DNA from: Saxidomus purpurata
Lineage: Eukaryota > Mollusca > Bivalvia > Venerida > Veneridae
Direction: 5' to 3'
Assembly (NCBI GenBank): GCA_022818135.1
Contig: JAFMSR010000007.1
Location: 22,980,846 to 23,044,845, forward strand
Length of the DNA stretch: 64,000 nucleotides
The notes below the pieces were generated by a model, which was not told where the DNA came from, ran no database searches, and saw only the letters and a list, made by a program, of their open reading frames with translations. Shown here in pieces: positions 11,107-24,500 of the stretch (its first letter is position 1; the number at the start of each line of letters is the position of its first letter). Position numbers and translations under genes: made by a program.

Positions 11107-11749
11107 ACATTGTTTCTCAGATCGTCTGTCCATTATTGCCAAATCAGCCGTCAAGGAAAGCAACTAAATTTTCGAAATTATCAGTATGCGAGTTAATCGA
11201 TAACTGATTTCGCGGCACAAAATCTTTAGTAGTTTACAAGTGAATACACGGACATTATCATTTTTAATCAAATTAAGTTCCCTTCCTATATACATGTACT
11301 GCCAGTCCGACAGAGGACACGAAAAGTTTCGATTGTACATTGTGGTTATAGTTTCAAAACCTATGGTCCCTTCCATTCTTCTTTTTTTGGGTTGGGCCTT
11401 GGGTGTTGCGTCTCAGGCAGAAATTCCTAATCACTAAATTTTGGACATGAAAATGAAACGGCAGACATGACAGTAAGACCGGTGATTTTATCTCAGTTAC
11501 ATTTAAATTACATTAACATGTATTTATAATTTTATGCCAACCCTGTTAGGTCTAAAAGACCACCCGAGCATTTCGTTTTTGTGGCTTCAATATTGTATAC
11601 AAATAAGCATTGAGCCTTTGTGTCCTGAACAAAGCCTTAATAGAATGCCTTGTTCCCATCCGTCTAGTAGGTGATAGTCATCTTTCCGTGACTTCGTTCT
11701 TGTAAGAGTCTCAATCACATCGGGCTTTTCTTAAAGTGATTCTATTGAG

Positions 11750-13165
11750 TGGCTTTAAACTTCTCGTTTTGCCGACTGGTCTGCAATCTCATTGCCATGA
11801 ACACAGTATGTGGGTATCCACTGACGAGACACATCGCATATTGCTGATCATGTTAAGTTCTTTGGCAGGGCATGGTAATTTGGCTTAAGCCAAGGCTTCC
11901 AGGACTTATAGAGCAGCATCTGTTAGAATGACTAACTGTTGAAAGTCCTCTTTTGAGTTTTCAATGCCTGTATTGTGGTTTCTACTTCTGCTTTGTAGTT
12001 GGTACAAAACTTGCCTATTTGTACGCATACTTTCTCTGATCCACCAGTCGTGTGTATGATGAAAAAACTAGCACCATTGTATTGTATAGTAGCTGTAACA
12101 GAGCCGTCTGTGTACATATGGTCTTCTGAGATCATGGCTTGTGTCATGGATTTGATATATTTTCATCTTCCCCATCCGATTAGAAACCAGGTTCGGTAGT
12201 GCAGATACTGGTGTTTGACAGGTCACACTTCAATGGCTTAGGCAGTTTGGAATTAGTTGGTGGTCTAGGATAGGCAGCGTTTGCTTTTATCAACTTATTG
12301 GATTCATGGACAAAGCTCCCTCTTTTCATGCATTTCAAATGTTGGGGTCCCAAGCTTTGTTCTCATGGGGTGGTCTGGTATGAACTGGTACTTGCTGGCT
12401 TGCTTGAACGCATTTGCATCCCTTCTTTTACCGAGTGTTGAAAAGCAATGACTTCCTCCATTGCCTTCAATGTAGTTGTACGCATTGCTCCAGTAAGGAT
12501 TCTCAAGGTCTAATTTGTCTTTGCAGCCGTCATCCAACCTTCGAAGCCATATTCAATGTAGGGCCTCACTGTTTCTGAGTGAACTGTTTTCAGTACCCTC
12601 TCATTTGCTGCCCCGTTTGTGCCAACTAACTTGCGTAGCTTTCGACGGGCCCTAGTTTCAGCTTTCGCTAGATTGGGCTTCTATGAAAGTCGCTTGTCGA
12701 ACACCTAAATATGTAGCCTCTTCCACTTCAGTCAGAGGAATGCAACGAATCGTGATGGGACAGCCTTCTTCTCAGGTAAAAGTGTGAATGTACAGTACTT
12801 TTCTGTGTTAACCTGTACGCAACAGTCTTCTGCCCATCCTTAAAGTAGCTTTTAATGCATACTCTAAACACCAAAGCACAGGTTTGTCTGCATAGAGGGC
12901 TGCTTTCACTCCTCTTGAAACATCGAGCACCAAGTCCTTTATGAAAAGAAGAGAGAGAGAGTGGGTGACATCATACCTCCTTGTGGGACACCATGATGCT
13001 TTTCCCTGGAGGGACCTAAAAATCCAGCATGATCCCGATTGTGCAGAACAGTACCATCTGAAAAGATCAACACGTACATAAAATCAAGATTTCGATGTGT
13101 GATTATTCTCGATAATAGGCCTATATATGAAAAAGAGGTATCTGTAGAATCCATTTCTGACACTG
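11750..13165 (-). pseudogene. Broken LINE with RT and RNase H remnants (unit 1)
   Basis: Minus-strand frames give RT motif GVPQGGMMSPTLSLFF (near 12950-13000). Further along, an RNase H domain shows YTDGS (near 12110) and, beyond it, WIPTYCVHGNEIADQSAK (near 11780-11820). This order, RT then RNase H, is that of I/Jockey-group non-LTR retrotransposons. The RT catalytic motif reads YADK (12882-12893) where the unit-2 copy has YADD, and frames shift several times. It is dead, with no endonuclease in view. Confidence 0.75.
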
Positions 13166-15006
13166 CAATCAGAGCACACTAAAGTGTGTTCCTTACGCTG
13201 GAATTTTAGAGAAATATGTGGTAACATACATTCAACCAAAAATAAAGACCTTTATGTAAATATTAGGTTGTCGCAGCAAGAGGGTCCTTATTGTCTTGCT
13301 CTAGACTATTATCTAATCATACAGAGTTATCTTTTGGTATAAATATCCTATGAGCTCATCAGATTACACGCACTAACTTGATGTACACAAAACATGGCTG
13401 AAATGAGTCCAGGGCGATTTCGGTAAGTTATTGCTTTATATTTGTTTAATTTTACAGTTGTTACCACAGGGCTAGATGTTTGTATGTGTACAACATGTAA
13501 TATATAGCTTATTTTCTTTCTGATACGCATTATCAAATACACGTATAATAAGACACTTAAACGCTTTTACCATGATTCAAGTCGAAAGTAGACGATCATA
13601 AAAAATAGTATTGTGTTCATGCCTTATTTCACATAAATGCTGATTCACTGCTGATTTTCATGGTTTAAACTAGTGCTAAAATATGTCTTAAAACTAAGAT
13701 AGTTACTTTTAACCATGATACTTTAATAACAGGCGCTGTTTTTGCTAATTATTCTTATTAACCTAATACTTACATTATGTGTTGATAATACAGAACTACT
13801 CAATGACAAATTCTGATAAATTGAAAGGCTTCTGCATTTGAACTGAAAAGGTAAACATATAGTAAGTTCTAGATTTTCATGTACAAGTGTTTGAACATGT
13901 TTAAAATGTCTCTGTCTATCAAGGTTAAGGGTAGACTCGGTAGTGTTTTTCAGCAACATATACTCGGTAGTTAAACAACCACATCAACGTTCAATTACAA
14001 TAAATGCTTAGCCGAAATAAGAAACAAGATCTATAATTGTTGTTTGTGCATTTATGCACATGTATACGGTAAACCTTTCTAGAGTTTGTACCCGGGACGA
14101 AATAAGAGTTTTTGAGACATTTTCTCACCTAGTATCTCAATGTCACTAGTAAACACATATGACCTGTAGATATTATCGTATTTTGGGAAATTTCCAATCA
14201 TGCAATGACATGGTGGTGTGTATTTATAAACTACTTTTTTTGCATTTTATACGACATCTTTGATTTTGTTATCTCTATAAGACATTTTAAGCTCACTCAG
14301 TACAGTGGTCCCGGTTTAATTAAAATACTTAAGTTATTGTTCATCTGAGTAGGTCCAATTGTCACTAAAAATAAGGATATTTATTGTTATTATTTTCAAC
14401 AATGATCGTCTATTTGTATTGAAAAGAATACGTAATGCAAGTCACATATAGCAAAACATAAATTTGAGTACAACTCAAGACTTAACAATTTACTGAAGTA
14501 AACTCACAGTTTTTTTGTACAAATGTATATAAAATTTAATTATAAATGTAATTAACGGGTAAATACGATTCTGGAATAAACATGCAAGTGACTGATAAGT
14601 GCTGACAAAGGTTGAGCATGTAACTGAGTAATTACTTAAGTATTTTCTAGAGATCAGTGCAGAGCACTGGGATAAAGCCAGCATAAACTGACAATTATCA
14701 TATGATACCATGAAGAACCTTTAATAAAAATGTTCGTTTACAGAGCGTGTTGGGCTAGCAGAAATGGAAACCCTAACTGTCCCCCCCCCGAAAATATTCT
14801 GCATGGTTTATTACATTTGTTTGAATTATAGAGTAACCGAGTTTTTAATTCAAGGACAGGTGTTATCTTAAAGGCCTGTAGACATGAGGTATGATACTAT
14901 ATTTAATCAAGTGTTTGTCGCATGTGCAAATAGCAGGTTGAAAGTGACCTTGTAAAACTTGTGATGAAATTTCTTTTGATGAGAATACATTTGTTCATGA
15001 AAATAT
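13166..15006. other. Intergenic DNA shared with unit 2
   Basis: This stretch is collinear with about 42490-44457 at high similarity but has no open frame conserved between the two copies, which argues against a hidden gene. Near 14781 there is a C-run. Confidence 0.5.
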
Positions 15007-15499
15007 TGTTACTACGGAAGCGTCCTGGTGCCAATTCATAATGTTCTATAAAAAAGAATAACTCCTACGTAGGACTTTATAACTCCTACGTAGGACTTTA
15101 TAACTCCTACGTAGGACTTTATAACTCCTACGTAGGACTTTATAACTCCTACGTATGAGATAAAAAGCCTAATTAGGAGTTTATAAAAGAATTACATACA
15201 GAATTTTATAATGGGTAAGAAATTGACTAGTCAGTTCTCGCCCCCCCCCCCCAGTCTGAATTGACTCACTGGGGGAAAACTGGGCTGTTACACTGGGCTG
15301 CTAACAAGAGCTGCCAACAGTACAGCACATATGATTATTCTCAGTGCTTGCCCATGAAATGAATATTTACCATAGCACATTAAAGTGAAAAACATAAAGA
15401 TGCTCAGATACTTAGCTTTATTCTTATCTTAGTTTATACAAATTTATTTAGGTCGATTGTGAAGCAAGTTCGAATAACTTATATTAATCACTGTCAACA

Positions 15500-15689
15500 A
15501 CTCATTCCTGATGGAATCCATCGCCAGGAGGGTATGAGAGAAGAGGCCAGTTTTTCCCTTTTAATGCTGAGCGCCAAGCATGGGAGCTACTGATACCTTT
15601 TTTCATGTCTTTGGTATGACGCGGCCTGGGATCTAACCCATGACCTCCCACACCCAAAGCTGACCCTCTACCACTAGGCTATCGAAGCG
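15500..15689 (-). repeat. tRNA-derived SINE nested in FB2
   Basis: The minus strand begins with an A box (TAGCCTAGTGGTAGAGG), followed by a worn B box (GGGTTAGATCCC). A body with 'agctcccatgcttggcgctc' comes next, which looks like the conserved central segment of a SINE family. It differs from the SINE in FB1. Confidence 0.65.
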
Positions 15690-15894
15690 TATTCTTATCT
15701 TAACAACAAGAGAGTTATGATGGCCCTGAATTGCTCACAGAAGTCACATTGTTAAGATTGCTAAAATCAGCCTGATTAATGGATTCAGAGAAGAATGTAA
15801 AATCCCTGAATGAGGTCAATTTTGACCAACAGGTCCCAACTTGAATATATTTAGTAGAATTCCTCCTTTATGGCTCTAATGTATAGTTATAAAG

Positions 15895-16460
15895 TCCTAC
15901 GTAGGAGTTATAAACTCCTAATTAGGCTTTTTTTATCTCCTACGTAGGAGTTACAAAGTCCTACGTAGGAGTTATAAAGTCCTACGTAGGAGTTATAAAG
16001 TCCTACGTAGGAGTTATAAACTCCTAATTAGGCTTTTTTATCTCCTACGTAGGAGTTATAAAGTCCTACGTAGGAGTTATAAACTCCTAATTAGGCTTTT
16101 TATCTCCTACGTAGGAGTTACAAAGTCCTACGTAGGAGTTATAAAGTCCTACGTAGGAGTTATAAAGTCCTTCGTAGGAGTTATAAACTCCTAATTAGGC
16201 TTTTTTTATCTCCTACGTAGGAGTTATAAAGTCCTACGTAGGAGTTATAAAGTCCTACGTAGGAGTAGTTATAAAATCCTACGTAGGAGTTATAAAGTCC
16301 AACGTAGGAGTTATAAACTCCTAATTAGGCTTTTTTATCTCCTACGTACGAGTCACAAAGTCCTACGTAGGAGTTATAAAGTCCTACATAGGAGTTATAA
16401 AGTCATACGTAGGAGTTATAGACTCCTAATTATACTTTTTTATCTCCTACGTAGGATTTA
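15895..16460 (+). repeat. Right palindromic array of FB2
   Basis: More than twenty units alternating the palindromes CTCCTACGTAGGAG and CTCCTAATTAGG with 'ttataaagt' spacers. The AATTAGG variant followed by a T-run recurs every few units, so there is a higher-order repeat of about 100-150 bp. Confidence 0.85.
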
Positions 16461-16806
16461 CTCTTTTTTATAGAACAATATGAATTGGCATCAGGACGCT
16501 TCCGTATGTTACAGATATATTTACAATGTAGTATAAAGAATAATTTCTTTATTGGTGTGTTTATGGTGATGGGTTTCCTTAATTTTACCTTATGCTTTCT
16601 GGAAAGTATTAAAGATATACCTCTCTTGGTGGCTTTTCTTGCTACAGAATCATCCTGTGATGCATTACTATTGATCGTAATTAAGCATAAAATATACAAA
16701 ATATATCTTTGAGTAGTGGTTTTGAAAAAATAACAAAGATATAAATACATTTACATGTTTAGTATCAAGATTTCTGTTTGCCTAAGTAAAGCAGAATCAT
16801 AAACTA

Positions 16807-17636
16807 TACTCAGTAAAAAAAGAAAGTGTGCATGACTCTTTCTCATGTTACTTTGCAACCAGCCGACCAATGTTTGTTCAGCACAGAATAAGTACGCTAA
16901 TATCATTATGTTGCCCTCAGTTGAGGTCATATTGACATTTCTATTGTCGTATAATTTGACGTAAGCTCTGATGCAATATTTTGCACGTGAACATCATGCT
17001 TCGTTTTTTTCGTGCAAATTCAATGTCGTATCAGTATCTAGGACGTTCGCTCGAATAAGAAAACACATTCTATTGCAAAGTTTATTACGAATAGCGACGT
17101 CACACCTTAGCAAACAAGTGAGACTCCAGGCGATAGTAATGCTGGCTACCTTCCGTATAGGAGTACAATGTTTGATTTCGACAAACTGGAGACATTTCTG
17201 ACAGGCCCAGGTCAGGTAAACCTTTTTAGATGTTTCAATTTGACAGGATACCAATGACGTCATCCGACGTTACATCAGGTCAATGCGATCTCGTTTATTG
17301 GCAGTTATACGTCGAAGAGGTGGTCACACTACATATTAGTTAGCTTTATGAGAAAAGCGCTGTGTCAAACCTATCCTACAGTTTTCTGGTTACTTTCTTT
17401 CAAATTTGCGAGTTTTTAAATTGATCCCTACCTTATAAATCATTGATAAAATTCACGTTTTTCTGCAAAACGCATGATAACATTGATGCCATCATATGTA
17501 CCATAAATTAACCTTTAATTTGATACCAAATATGCGTATATATAAACTATAGGTTTTCGTACATCTTTGTCTGAACCCTTTGCACGTTTTTTTAAAACGA
17601 GAAATTGTCATGCACACTTTCTTTTTTGACTGAGTA
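16807..17636. mobile_element. TA-flanked inverted-repeat element (Tc1/mariner-like MITE), 830 bp
   Basis: The ends TACTCAGT...ACTGAGTA are inverted for about 30 bp (the arm continues into GAAAGTGTGCATGAC) and are flanked by TA on both sides. Unit 2 lacks the insertion between 'cagaatcataaa' and the following sequence. There is no transposase frame inside. The TA target points to the Tc1/mariner group, but the superfamily call is inference. Confidence 0.7.
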
Positions 17637-17943
17637 TATAACTAAACATTTGTTTGACTCCTTTAAATGAATTAATTTAAAGCAATTCCCTCAAATCTGA
17701 TGTTCACGTTAATATGAAAAGAATCCTTAGCCAATAAAATTGACTTACCAGTACAAATTCTTGCTAGAAGTTATTAATGCAAAGAGATATTGTTCTCAGT
17801 CTGAAAAAAAGCAGTTGTGCTACCAATCTCTGTTTTTATTAACCACCGCAAAGAGAACTAAAATGCATGGAATAACCTAGACAATCAAGGAACCCACCAA
17901 ATAATTTTGAGAAATAATAATTAAAGCGATGATTTTTCTGTAG

Positions 17944-17956
17944 ATAATTCCTAAAG
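17944..17956 (+). promoter_or_regulatory. Splice acceptor and short 5' UTR before the HEPN-NACHT ATG (copy 1)
   Basis: A pyrimidine-rich tract ends in CTGTAG at 17943, 13 bases before the ATG. The same arrangement occurs before the copy-2 ATG (acceptor ending at 45044). The start codon therefore probably sits in the second exon, with a non-coding first exon and promoter farther upstream that I cannot locate. Confidence 0.5.
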
Positions 17957-18502
17957 ATGTCTCACCAGTCGCAACTTGAGAACAAAAAGTACAGAAACTG
18001 GGTGAAGGCAGGACTTGGTTTGAAATACACAAAAGAAGGACTGGAGCCATTTTGTGATGACTTGGTTAAACAACAACATGCCAATATATTGAACAACGTG
18101 AACCAAAATACAAACCTCTCGTCAATTAGTTGTGGACAGTGTGACATAAAAACCCTTCAGCCAAATCATTTTCGACCCAAAAACGGACCTTGCCCTCTAG
18201 GTCAAGGCAATTGCAACTGTCGACACCCGAACGGGAAAATTATTTGTCCAAACAACGTCTGCGGTGCCATTTACGACGAAATTATTAAACTACACGAATC
18301 TAGAGCTCCAAATTGGAAAAATACTGATGTGCGACTTTGGTGCACCGAGCCATGGGCTGTCGGAAAGTGTTTCATAAACGCACCAGGATACCAGACGAAA
18401 ATAATGGCGTCAGAGTTTGATTGTTCTGCCTTATTGCATTTGCTGCTTAACAATCTAGACTTCTTTCAAAATGCTATTTCTGGACCTGATTTATTCAAAA
18501 AG
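17957..18502 (+). CDS. Copy 1 coding exon 1: Cys-rich CXorf38/DZIP3-like N-domain
   Basis: 182 codons, ending AAG before a GTACAT donor (phase 0). YRNWVKAGLGLKYT at the start matches the opening of CXorf38-type proteins. Paired cysteines (CGQC, CNC, ICPNNVC) could bind a metal. W-x9-AVGKCF and ECD-like 'EFDCSALL' also fit that family. The exon supplies the first helices of the HEPN fold. It differs from copy 2 at about 13 of 182 residues by eye. Confidence 0.85.
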
Positions 18503-21500
18503 GTACATATTTCCTTATTATTATTGGAGAGATATTCAATAAATTTCTTTGCTGATGAAATAATTTAAGTGGGCACGAAAATTTCACAAGACCTACTTGA
18601 TTCAAAGAGATCCTGGGATCAAAATGTAAAGGGTTCACAAAGGTAATAGGGGCACTTAAATGAAAAGCGATAATTGTGACAAGCACAATTTCTCTTTATA
18701 AACAGAACGTATATATAGCCCCTTTCCGTTTTACTATTTTAGCCCTTTTAATTATCAATAAATACCATATCGTAAATTACACTGCAAAAAGGTAAATTAC
18801 ACTGCAGTGTTGTGCACCTTTATGCACCAGTTTGTTTATAATACAGGTGCTTCGATACAGGAATGACATTGTTCATTCGCACACCATGGAGCTAGAAGAC
18901 AACGATGTAACTATTTACATCGACGATATGATTTCACTTCTGGAAGATGGAAAAGCACTCTTAAATAAGAAAGAGTCAAACGCAGCAGTGCATAAACTGA
19001 AAGAGGTTTGTTCTTTTTCTTCTGAAAATAAAAAATCTACAGAGCATTAAGTCCAAACAGAAAGATTGTAAATTACAGTCACAACTTTCGAAGAATCCGG
19101 CTATGGCAACTTATTAATGTAAATCATGATATGTTCCGCTTTTTATGCAAGAGGACTCGTTCGCGAATTCATCATTGTACTAATTCACAATTCTCCGGAA
19201 ATAACGATTTCCAGAAACATACGGGACCACTTGTTCGTCCGAGTTCATGGTCTTTGTAAATTGACCCGGATATAAAAATTTGCAAACTTTTTGTCCCGTG
19301 TATTCAAAGAAATTTGTAGTATAATACGAATGAGTAATGATACATAACTTGATAAAGAAATTAAATTTCTGACTGTATTTTATTCAACGATAAGATATAG
19401 CGAACAATTTATTATTTCGATTCTGACACGTTGTTTTCTTTGAAAACTACCCAGGACTTTATTAACGCGTAGTGGAACATCATTGTAGTCTTAAAACGCG
19501 AAATACGATTGGTCGCGCTTGTTTACATACATCACGTCGTTACGTCATTTACGGCACGTCGTCCTTGGAAAAATGTACAATATTTTATCGTTAAATAAAA
19601 CACGGGCTTGTCCCTATATTTTATATAGGAAAAGCAACCGCTTGTGTTAGAATTTTGTATGAATGAATGAAAGATCCAAAAAAATGCGAATACGCAAGTC
19701 TTAAAAAGAAGCACAAGCCGGCGAGATTGTGTGATGTTTTATTGTGTTTACCGGTCATTTTCTACATATGCTAAATGTGTTACTGCCTTTTGATTGGCTT
19801 TTTGTTTGACGGTCTTTTCAGCTTAAAAATAAAAACTTCCTTATAACAACCATTGATGAGTCCGAGGTTCGCAAGGATGCGCTAAAAGCTTTAAATGAAA
19901 AAGAAAAGCAGTTTGCACAGAAGCTTGACGATGCCATGGACAGACTAGCACTAGAAGCAGACGAAAACAAAACTAAGATAAAACAAGATACTATAGAGAG
20001 CGGAAAAGAAGTGAAAGAAGACCTTTTTCAAACATCAACAAAATTGAAAGACGATTTGGAGACTAAAGCTCGTGCAAAACTAGCAGAGGAGATAATAGAA
20101 AGAAAACGTGAACTTGAGCAGACAGGGAAGCGAGTCGAGAAAGATGTAACGGAATTGAAAAGAAAAACGGATAAAGAGCTTGATGAAAAAGGGGTTGCCA
20201 TCAAGAGGACAATTACAGAAGAGGCTACGCAAAGAAACTACGAAATTGAGCAGAAAGGAAAACAAGTCGAAGATAGTGTTTTAAGAACTGGAACAAATTT
20301 GAAGATGCAACTGGAAAATGAGCTTGATCAAAATGTGGCCAATGCCAAACAAAAGATAAAAATGTTTAATCAACAGTTACAAGGAAGAGACATTGTAAGT
20401 AAATTTACTATACTACTAAATCGTTTCGAACTAGGACATCAATATGATTAAAGCATTTCCTGTATATTTAATGTTGATGAAATAAAAAAACCTGCGTTAA
20501 TTGACTGTTTATGTTTACTGTTATAGTTAATTGTTAAAACGATAGAATAATGTTTAATAGTTGGCATTTTCGATGATAATACATAACTTTTTTTGTTCAT
20601 AGAATCAGCAAATAGATTATAAATGAATGATAGGCTATTTTGCACATGACACAGTCAAAGAATACAGCCTCTTGAGGGTGTTGCGTTGGTCGGGTGGCTA
20701 ACGCTTTAGACTACCAACCGAAAAGTTCCCGGTTTGAGTACCGACCGGGGCACTGGAAATTTCAGAAATGCTTGTTTCTTTCAAAAATCTAGAGATGAAG
20801 TGGTTAGAAACCCCGAGGTAGTCTCATGTGTATCAGTTTTATATGAAAAAATGAATTTTATGTTATTTAATCGGCAAGAGTAAATAGCTTAGCAGGTAAT
20901 GATCCGGAGCAATAAATGTTTACTAGTACCACTTTATATGTATTTACATTGTGTTATCCTTCCATGAAATTTCCAACCGCTTCGTTGCTCATTGATCCGC
21001 AAATAAAAATTGATATTAAATGTCAAGCGGTAATGTACACTTGACATACCCCATTATTGTACCCCACGTTAAAATGGTTCGAAATTCAAGGGCACGCAAT
21101 ACCGGCTCTGATTACGAAACTTATTGGTACGTATATCAACGAAGCATTGATTGAGGAGAATGAGGCACTGTATGGAATCATGACATTGAGGTATCATAGG
21201 GACATTTGAAGGTCTGTTTATGTTCAGTCGTAAATGAATTTAAGATGAACCTAATCTTTCAAATTTTCAGGAAAGGAACGGTAAAAAATGCCTTTTAACA
21301 TGGTATATGTGGATATATTACCCGCCTCGACATAATATCACCATCGCCTAACGGCTAATATTAAGCTAGAAGGGTAATATATCCCCATATCTACCACTTC
21401 AAAAAACCAATAACGTATAATCTAAGTTCACTTTGATTTGCGTTAAGATTGTGATACAGAATCTAGATTGTAAATTAAAAGTGCAATTTCACCGAGTGGA

Positions 21501-24500
21501 TGTTGCAGCCAATCATTTATTGTTTGACATAAGTTACTTGGTGTCTTGCCTCATCTAAGGCTGGTGATGAATAATAATGTCTCTGTACACTGACTTCAGA
21601 TATCTAAGTTTTCACATTAAACTACTTCTTTGCCTTTATAAAGGTAAAGTGTGCAAATAATGGGTCCGTAACTTTAATCAAATAAAATTATTGTAAGAGT
21701 TTGAGCATGCTTTGAAGAAAATTAGCAAATTAGGCAGCAGTGACATATTATAACATCCATTAAAACGATATATAGAGGATAATTGTTGGTTTCGGTGTAA
21801 GATCACGTTATAATTTCATCGAGTGGGCACCGAAAGTGATATTTTCACGAGTGGCGCAGCCACGAGTAAAAATAACAACTTTTGGTATTCACGAGTGAAA
21901 TTAACGTGATATTACACCGATAACAACAATTTTTCTGTTGATTTTATTGTTAAAACTCTACTTTTATTGAGTCTGTTTCTATAAAATATCGAAAATCGCG
22001 GGAAACGTCATTAGAAAACAGAGCGCAAATGACGTCATTTACACGACGTCATCGTCGCATGGTTTCCAGCATTAATTACGCTCGGTATACTTTTTGACGT
22101 AAATCCGGGTTAAAGATTGCAAAAACAGTGAAAAATAAAAATGGTAATCCACTGTTTCAAAACTGTGGATTATCACTTTTATTTCACTGAGAAAACTCTA
22201 TAATTCACTTGAAAACATAAAATAAATGAAGATGATGAAAAAGGACATACACAAACTACTATCATTTATGGAGAATTGTCTATCTGTAGCTGTGTAATTA
22301 TATAAACTAGAGTCTATGACATTCTACTTTCAGTACCTTTTTGTCCTTTTATCTGTTAACGAACGTCAGCATGCAATTTGATCCCGTTTTCATGCAAATT
22401 ATGTAACAATTTAGTGACATATTTGCAGACGAGCTACACTCCACTTAGCAAATTCTGACAAAAATTACATGTATTATGGTAGGCATTCTACCTGCACATG
22501 TTGAACATATAGAGCACCTTTGTAAGTCTTTGGTAAATGAATAGATTAAATACCGGCATTTCGCTATAGGTGAATTTTGAAATGCTTATACTCTCTAAGT
22601 ATATTTAAATTTGATAAATCAGTATTTACTTGCTACATTTTGTGCATATTGTTCCACTACATTGCAGCAATTGCTTTATTTATATTGCAGGGAACAGGCA
22701 ATATGCCGTCAAACTTACTTCGGAGGCTTTAGAAAGACACTACGTACTTTCAATACAACCTGTATTATCAACTGCACTGTAACCATATTTACTAAATTGT
22801 AACCTTATTTTTATGACAACAGGAGCAAGAGAACACTCGGCAATGGGCACATATCAGATCGGTACAAAATCCAGATGAATACGTTCAATGGAAAACAGGT
22901 TTGTCACTGAAGTGATTTTTAGCTCACCTGGCTACGCCAGGGTGAGCTTTTCTGATCGATGATTGTCCGTCGTCCGTCCGTCCGTCAACATTTTGATTCA
23001 AATGACATCTCCTCTGAAACCTCTAGGCCAATCTTGATAAAACTATGCAGGAATGTTCCTTGCATGAAGCTCTACCAAAAGTGTTCAAAGAATTCCATTC
23101 CATGCAGAACTCTGGTTGCTAAGGCAAAAAATAGGAAAAACTTTAAAAATCTTCTTCTCTGAAACCACAAGGCCTAGAGCTTAGATATTTGGCATGTAGC
23201 ATTGTCTAGTGGACCTCTACCAAGATTGTTCTCTGAAACCTATAGGCCAATGTTGATAAAACTATGCAGGAATGTTCCTTGCATGAAGCTCTACCAAAAT
23301 TGTTCAAAGAATTCCATTCCATGCAGAACTCTGGTTGCTAAGGCAAAAAATAGGAAAAACTTTAAAAATCTTCTTCTCTGAAACCACAAGGCCTAGAGCT
23401 TAGATATTTGGCATGTAGCATTGTCTAGTGGACCTCTACCAAGATTGTTCAAATTATGACCCCCGGGTCAAAATTGACCCCGCGCGGGTGGGCCCTTAGT
23501 TTTTGCATAGGCATATACAGGGAAAACTTTAAAAATCTTCTAGGCCTAGAGCTAAGATATGTGACATGTAGCATTGTCTAGTAGACCTCTACCAAGATTG
23601 TTCAAATTATGACCCCCGGGTCAAAATTGACACCGCACCGGGGGTCACTTAGTTTTGCATAGGAATATATAGGAAAAACTTAAAAAATCTTCTTCTCTGA
23701 AACCACAAGGCCTAGAGCTTAGATATTTGGCATGTAGCATTGGCTATTAGACCTCTACCAAGATTGTTCAAATTATGAGCCCGGGATCAAAATTGAGCCC
23801 GTGGGGGTGGTCACTTAGTTTTACATAGGCTTCTATAGTAAAAACTTTAAAAATCTTCTTCTTTGAAACCACAAGGCCTAGAGCTTAGATATTTGGCATG
23901 TATAATTTGCTAGTGGACCTCTACCAATATTGTTCAAATTATGACCCCCGGGTCAAAATTGACCGCGCCCCGGGGGTCACTTAGTTTTGCATAGGAATAT
24001 ATAGTAAAAATTTAAAAAATCTTCTTCTCTGAAACCACACGGCCTAGAGCTTAGATTTTTGGCATGTAGCATTGGCTAGTAGACCTCTACCAAGATTGTT
24101 CAAATTAAGAGCCCCGGATCAAAATTGACCCCGCACCGGGGGTCACTTAGTTTTACATAGGCTTATATAGTAAAAACTTAAAAAATCTTCTTCTCTGAAA
24201 CCACAAGGCCTAGAGCTTAGATATTTCGCATGTAGCATTGGCTAGTAGACCTCTACCAATATTGTTCAAATTATGACCCCCGGGTCAAAATTGATCCCGT
24301 ACCGGGGGTCACTTAGTTTTGCATGGGAATATATAGGAAAAACTTAAAAAATCTTCTTCTCTGAAACCACAAGGCCTAGAGCTTAGATATTTGGCATGTA
24401 GCATTGGCTATTGGACCTCTATCAAGATTGTTCAAATTAAGAGCCCCGGATCAAAATTGACTCCGCACCGGGGGTCACTTAGTTTTACATAGGCTTATAT

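Larger units (their letters stand above)
15013..16506. mobile_element. Foldback transposon FB2, 1494 bp
   Basis: The inverted ends start TACGGAAGCGTCCTG and continue for about 50 bp. They run into arrays built on TCCTACGTAGGA (about 15060-15155 on the left, about 15895-16460 on the right). TGTTAC lies on both sides (15007-15012 and 16507-16512). Unit 2 has a single TGTTAC at 44452-44457 with the flanks joined, a direct empty site proving insertion and a 6-bp target duplication. The loop holds a SINE and a C-run. There is no transposase. The termini match FB1. Confidence 0.88.

Noticed and set aside
12304..12537. Independent small minus-strand gene between the RT and RNase H remnants
   Set aside because: Its position between RT and RNase H in the LINE explains it as the connecting region of the same retrotransposon.
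13166..15000. Possible hidden gene in the long intergenic stretch of unit 1
   Set aside because: Open frames there are not preserved in the collinear unit-2 sequence.
20395..20451. Extension of the exon 3 reading frame beyond GTAAGT (also in copy 2 at 51275-51328)
   Set aside because: The donor GTAAGT is strong and conserved, and the extension differs in its end between copies, so it is intronic read-through.
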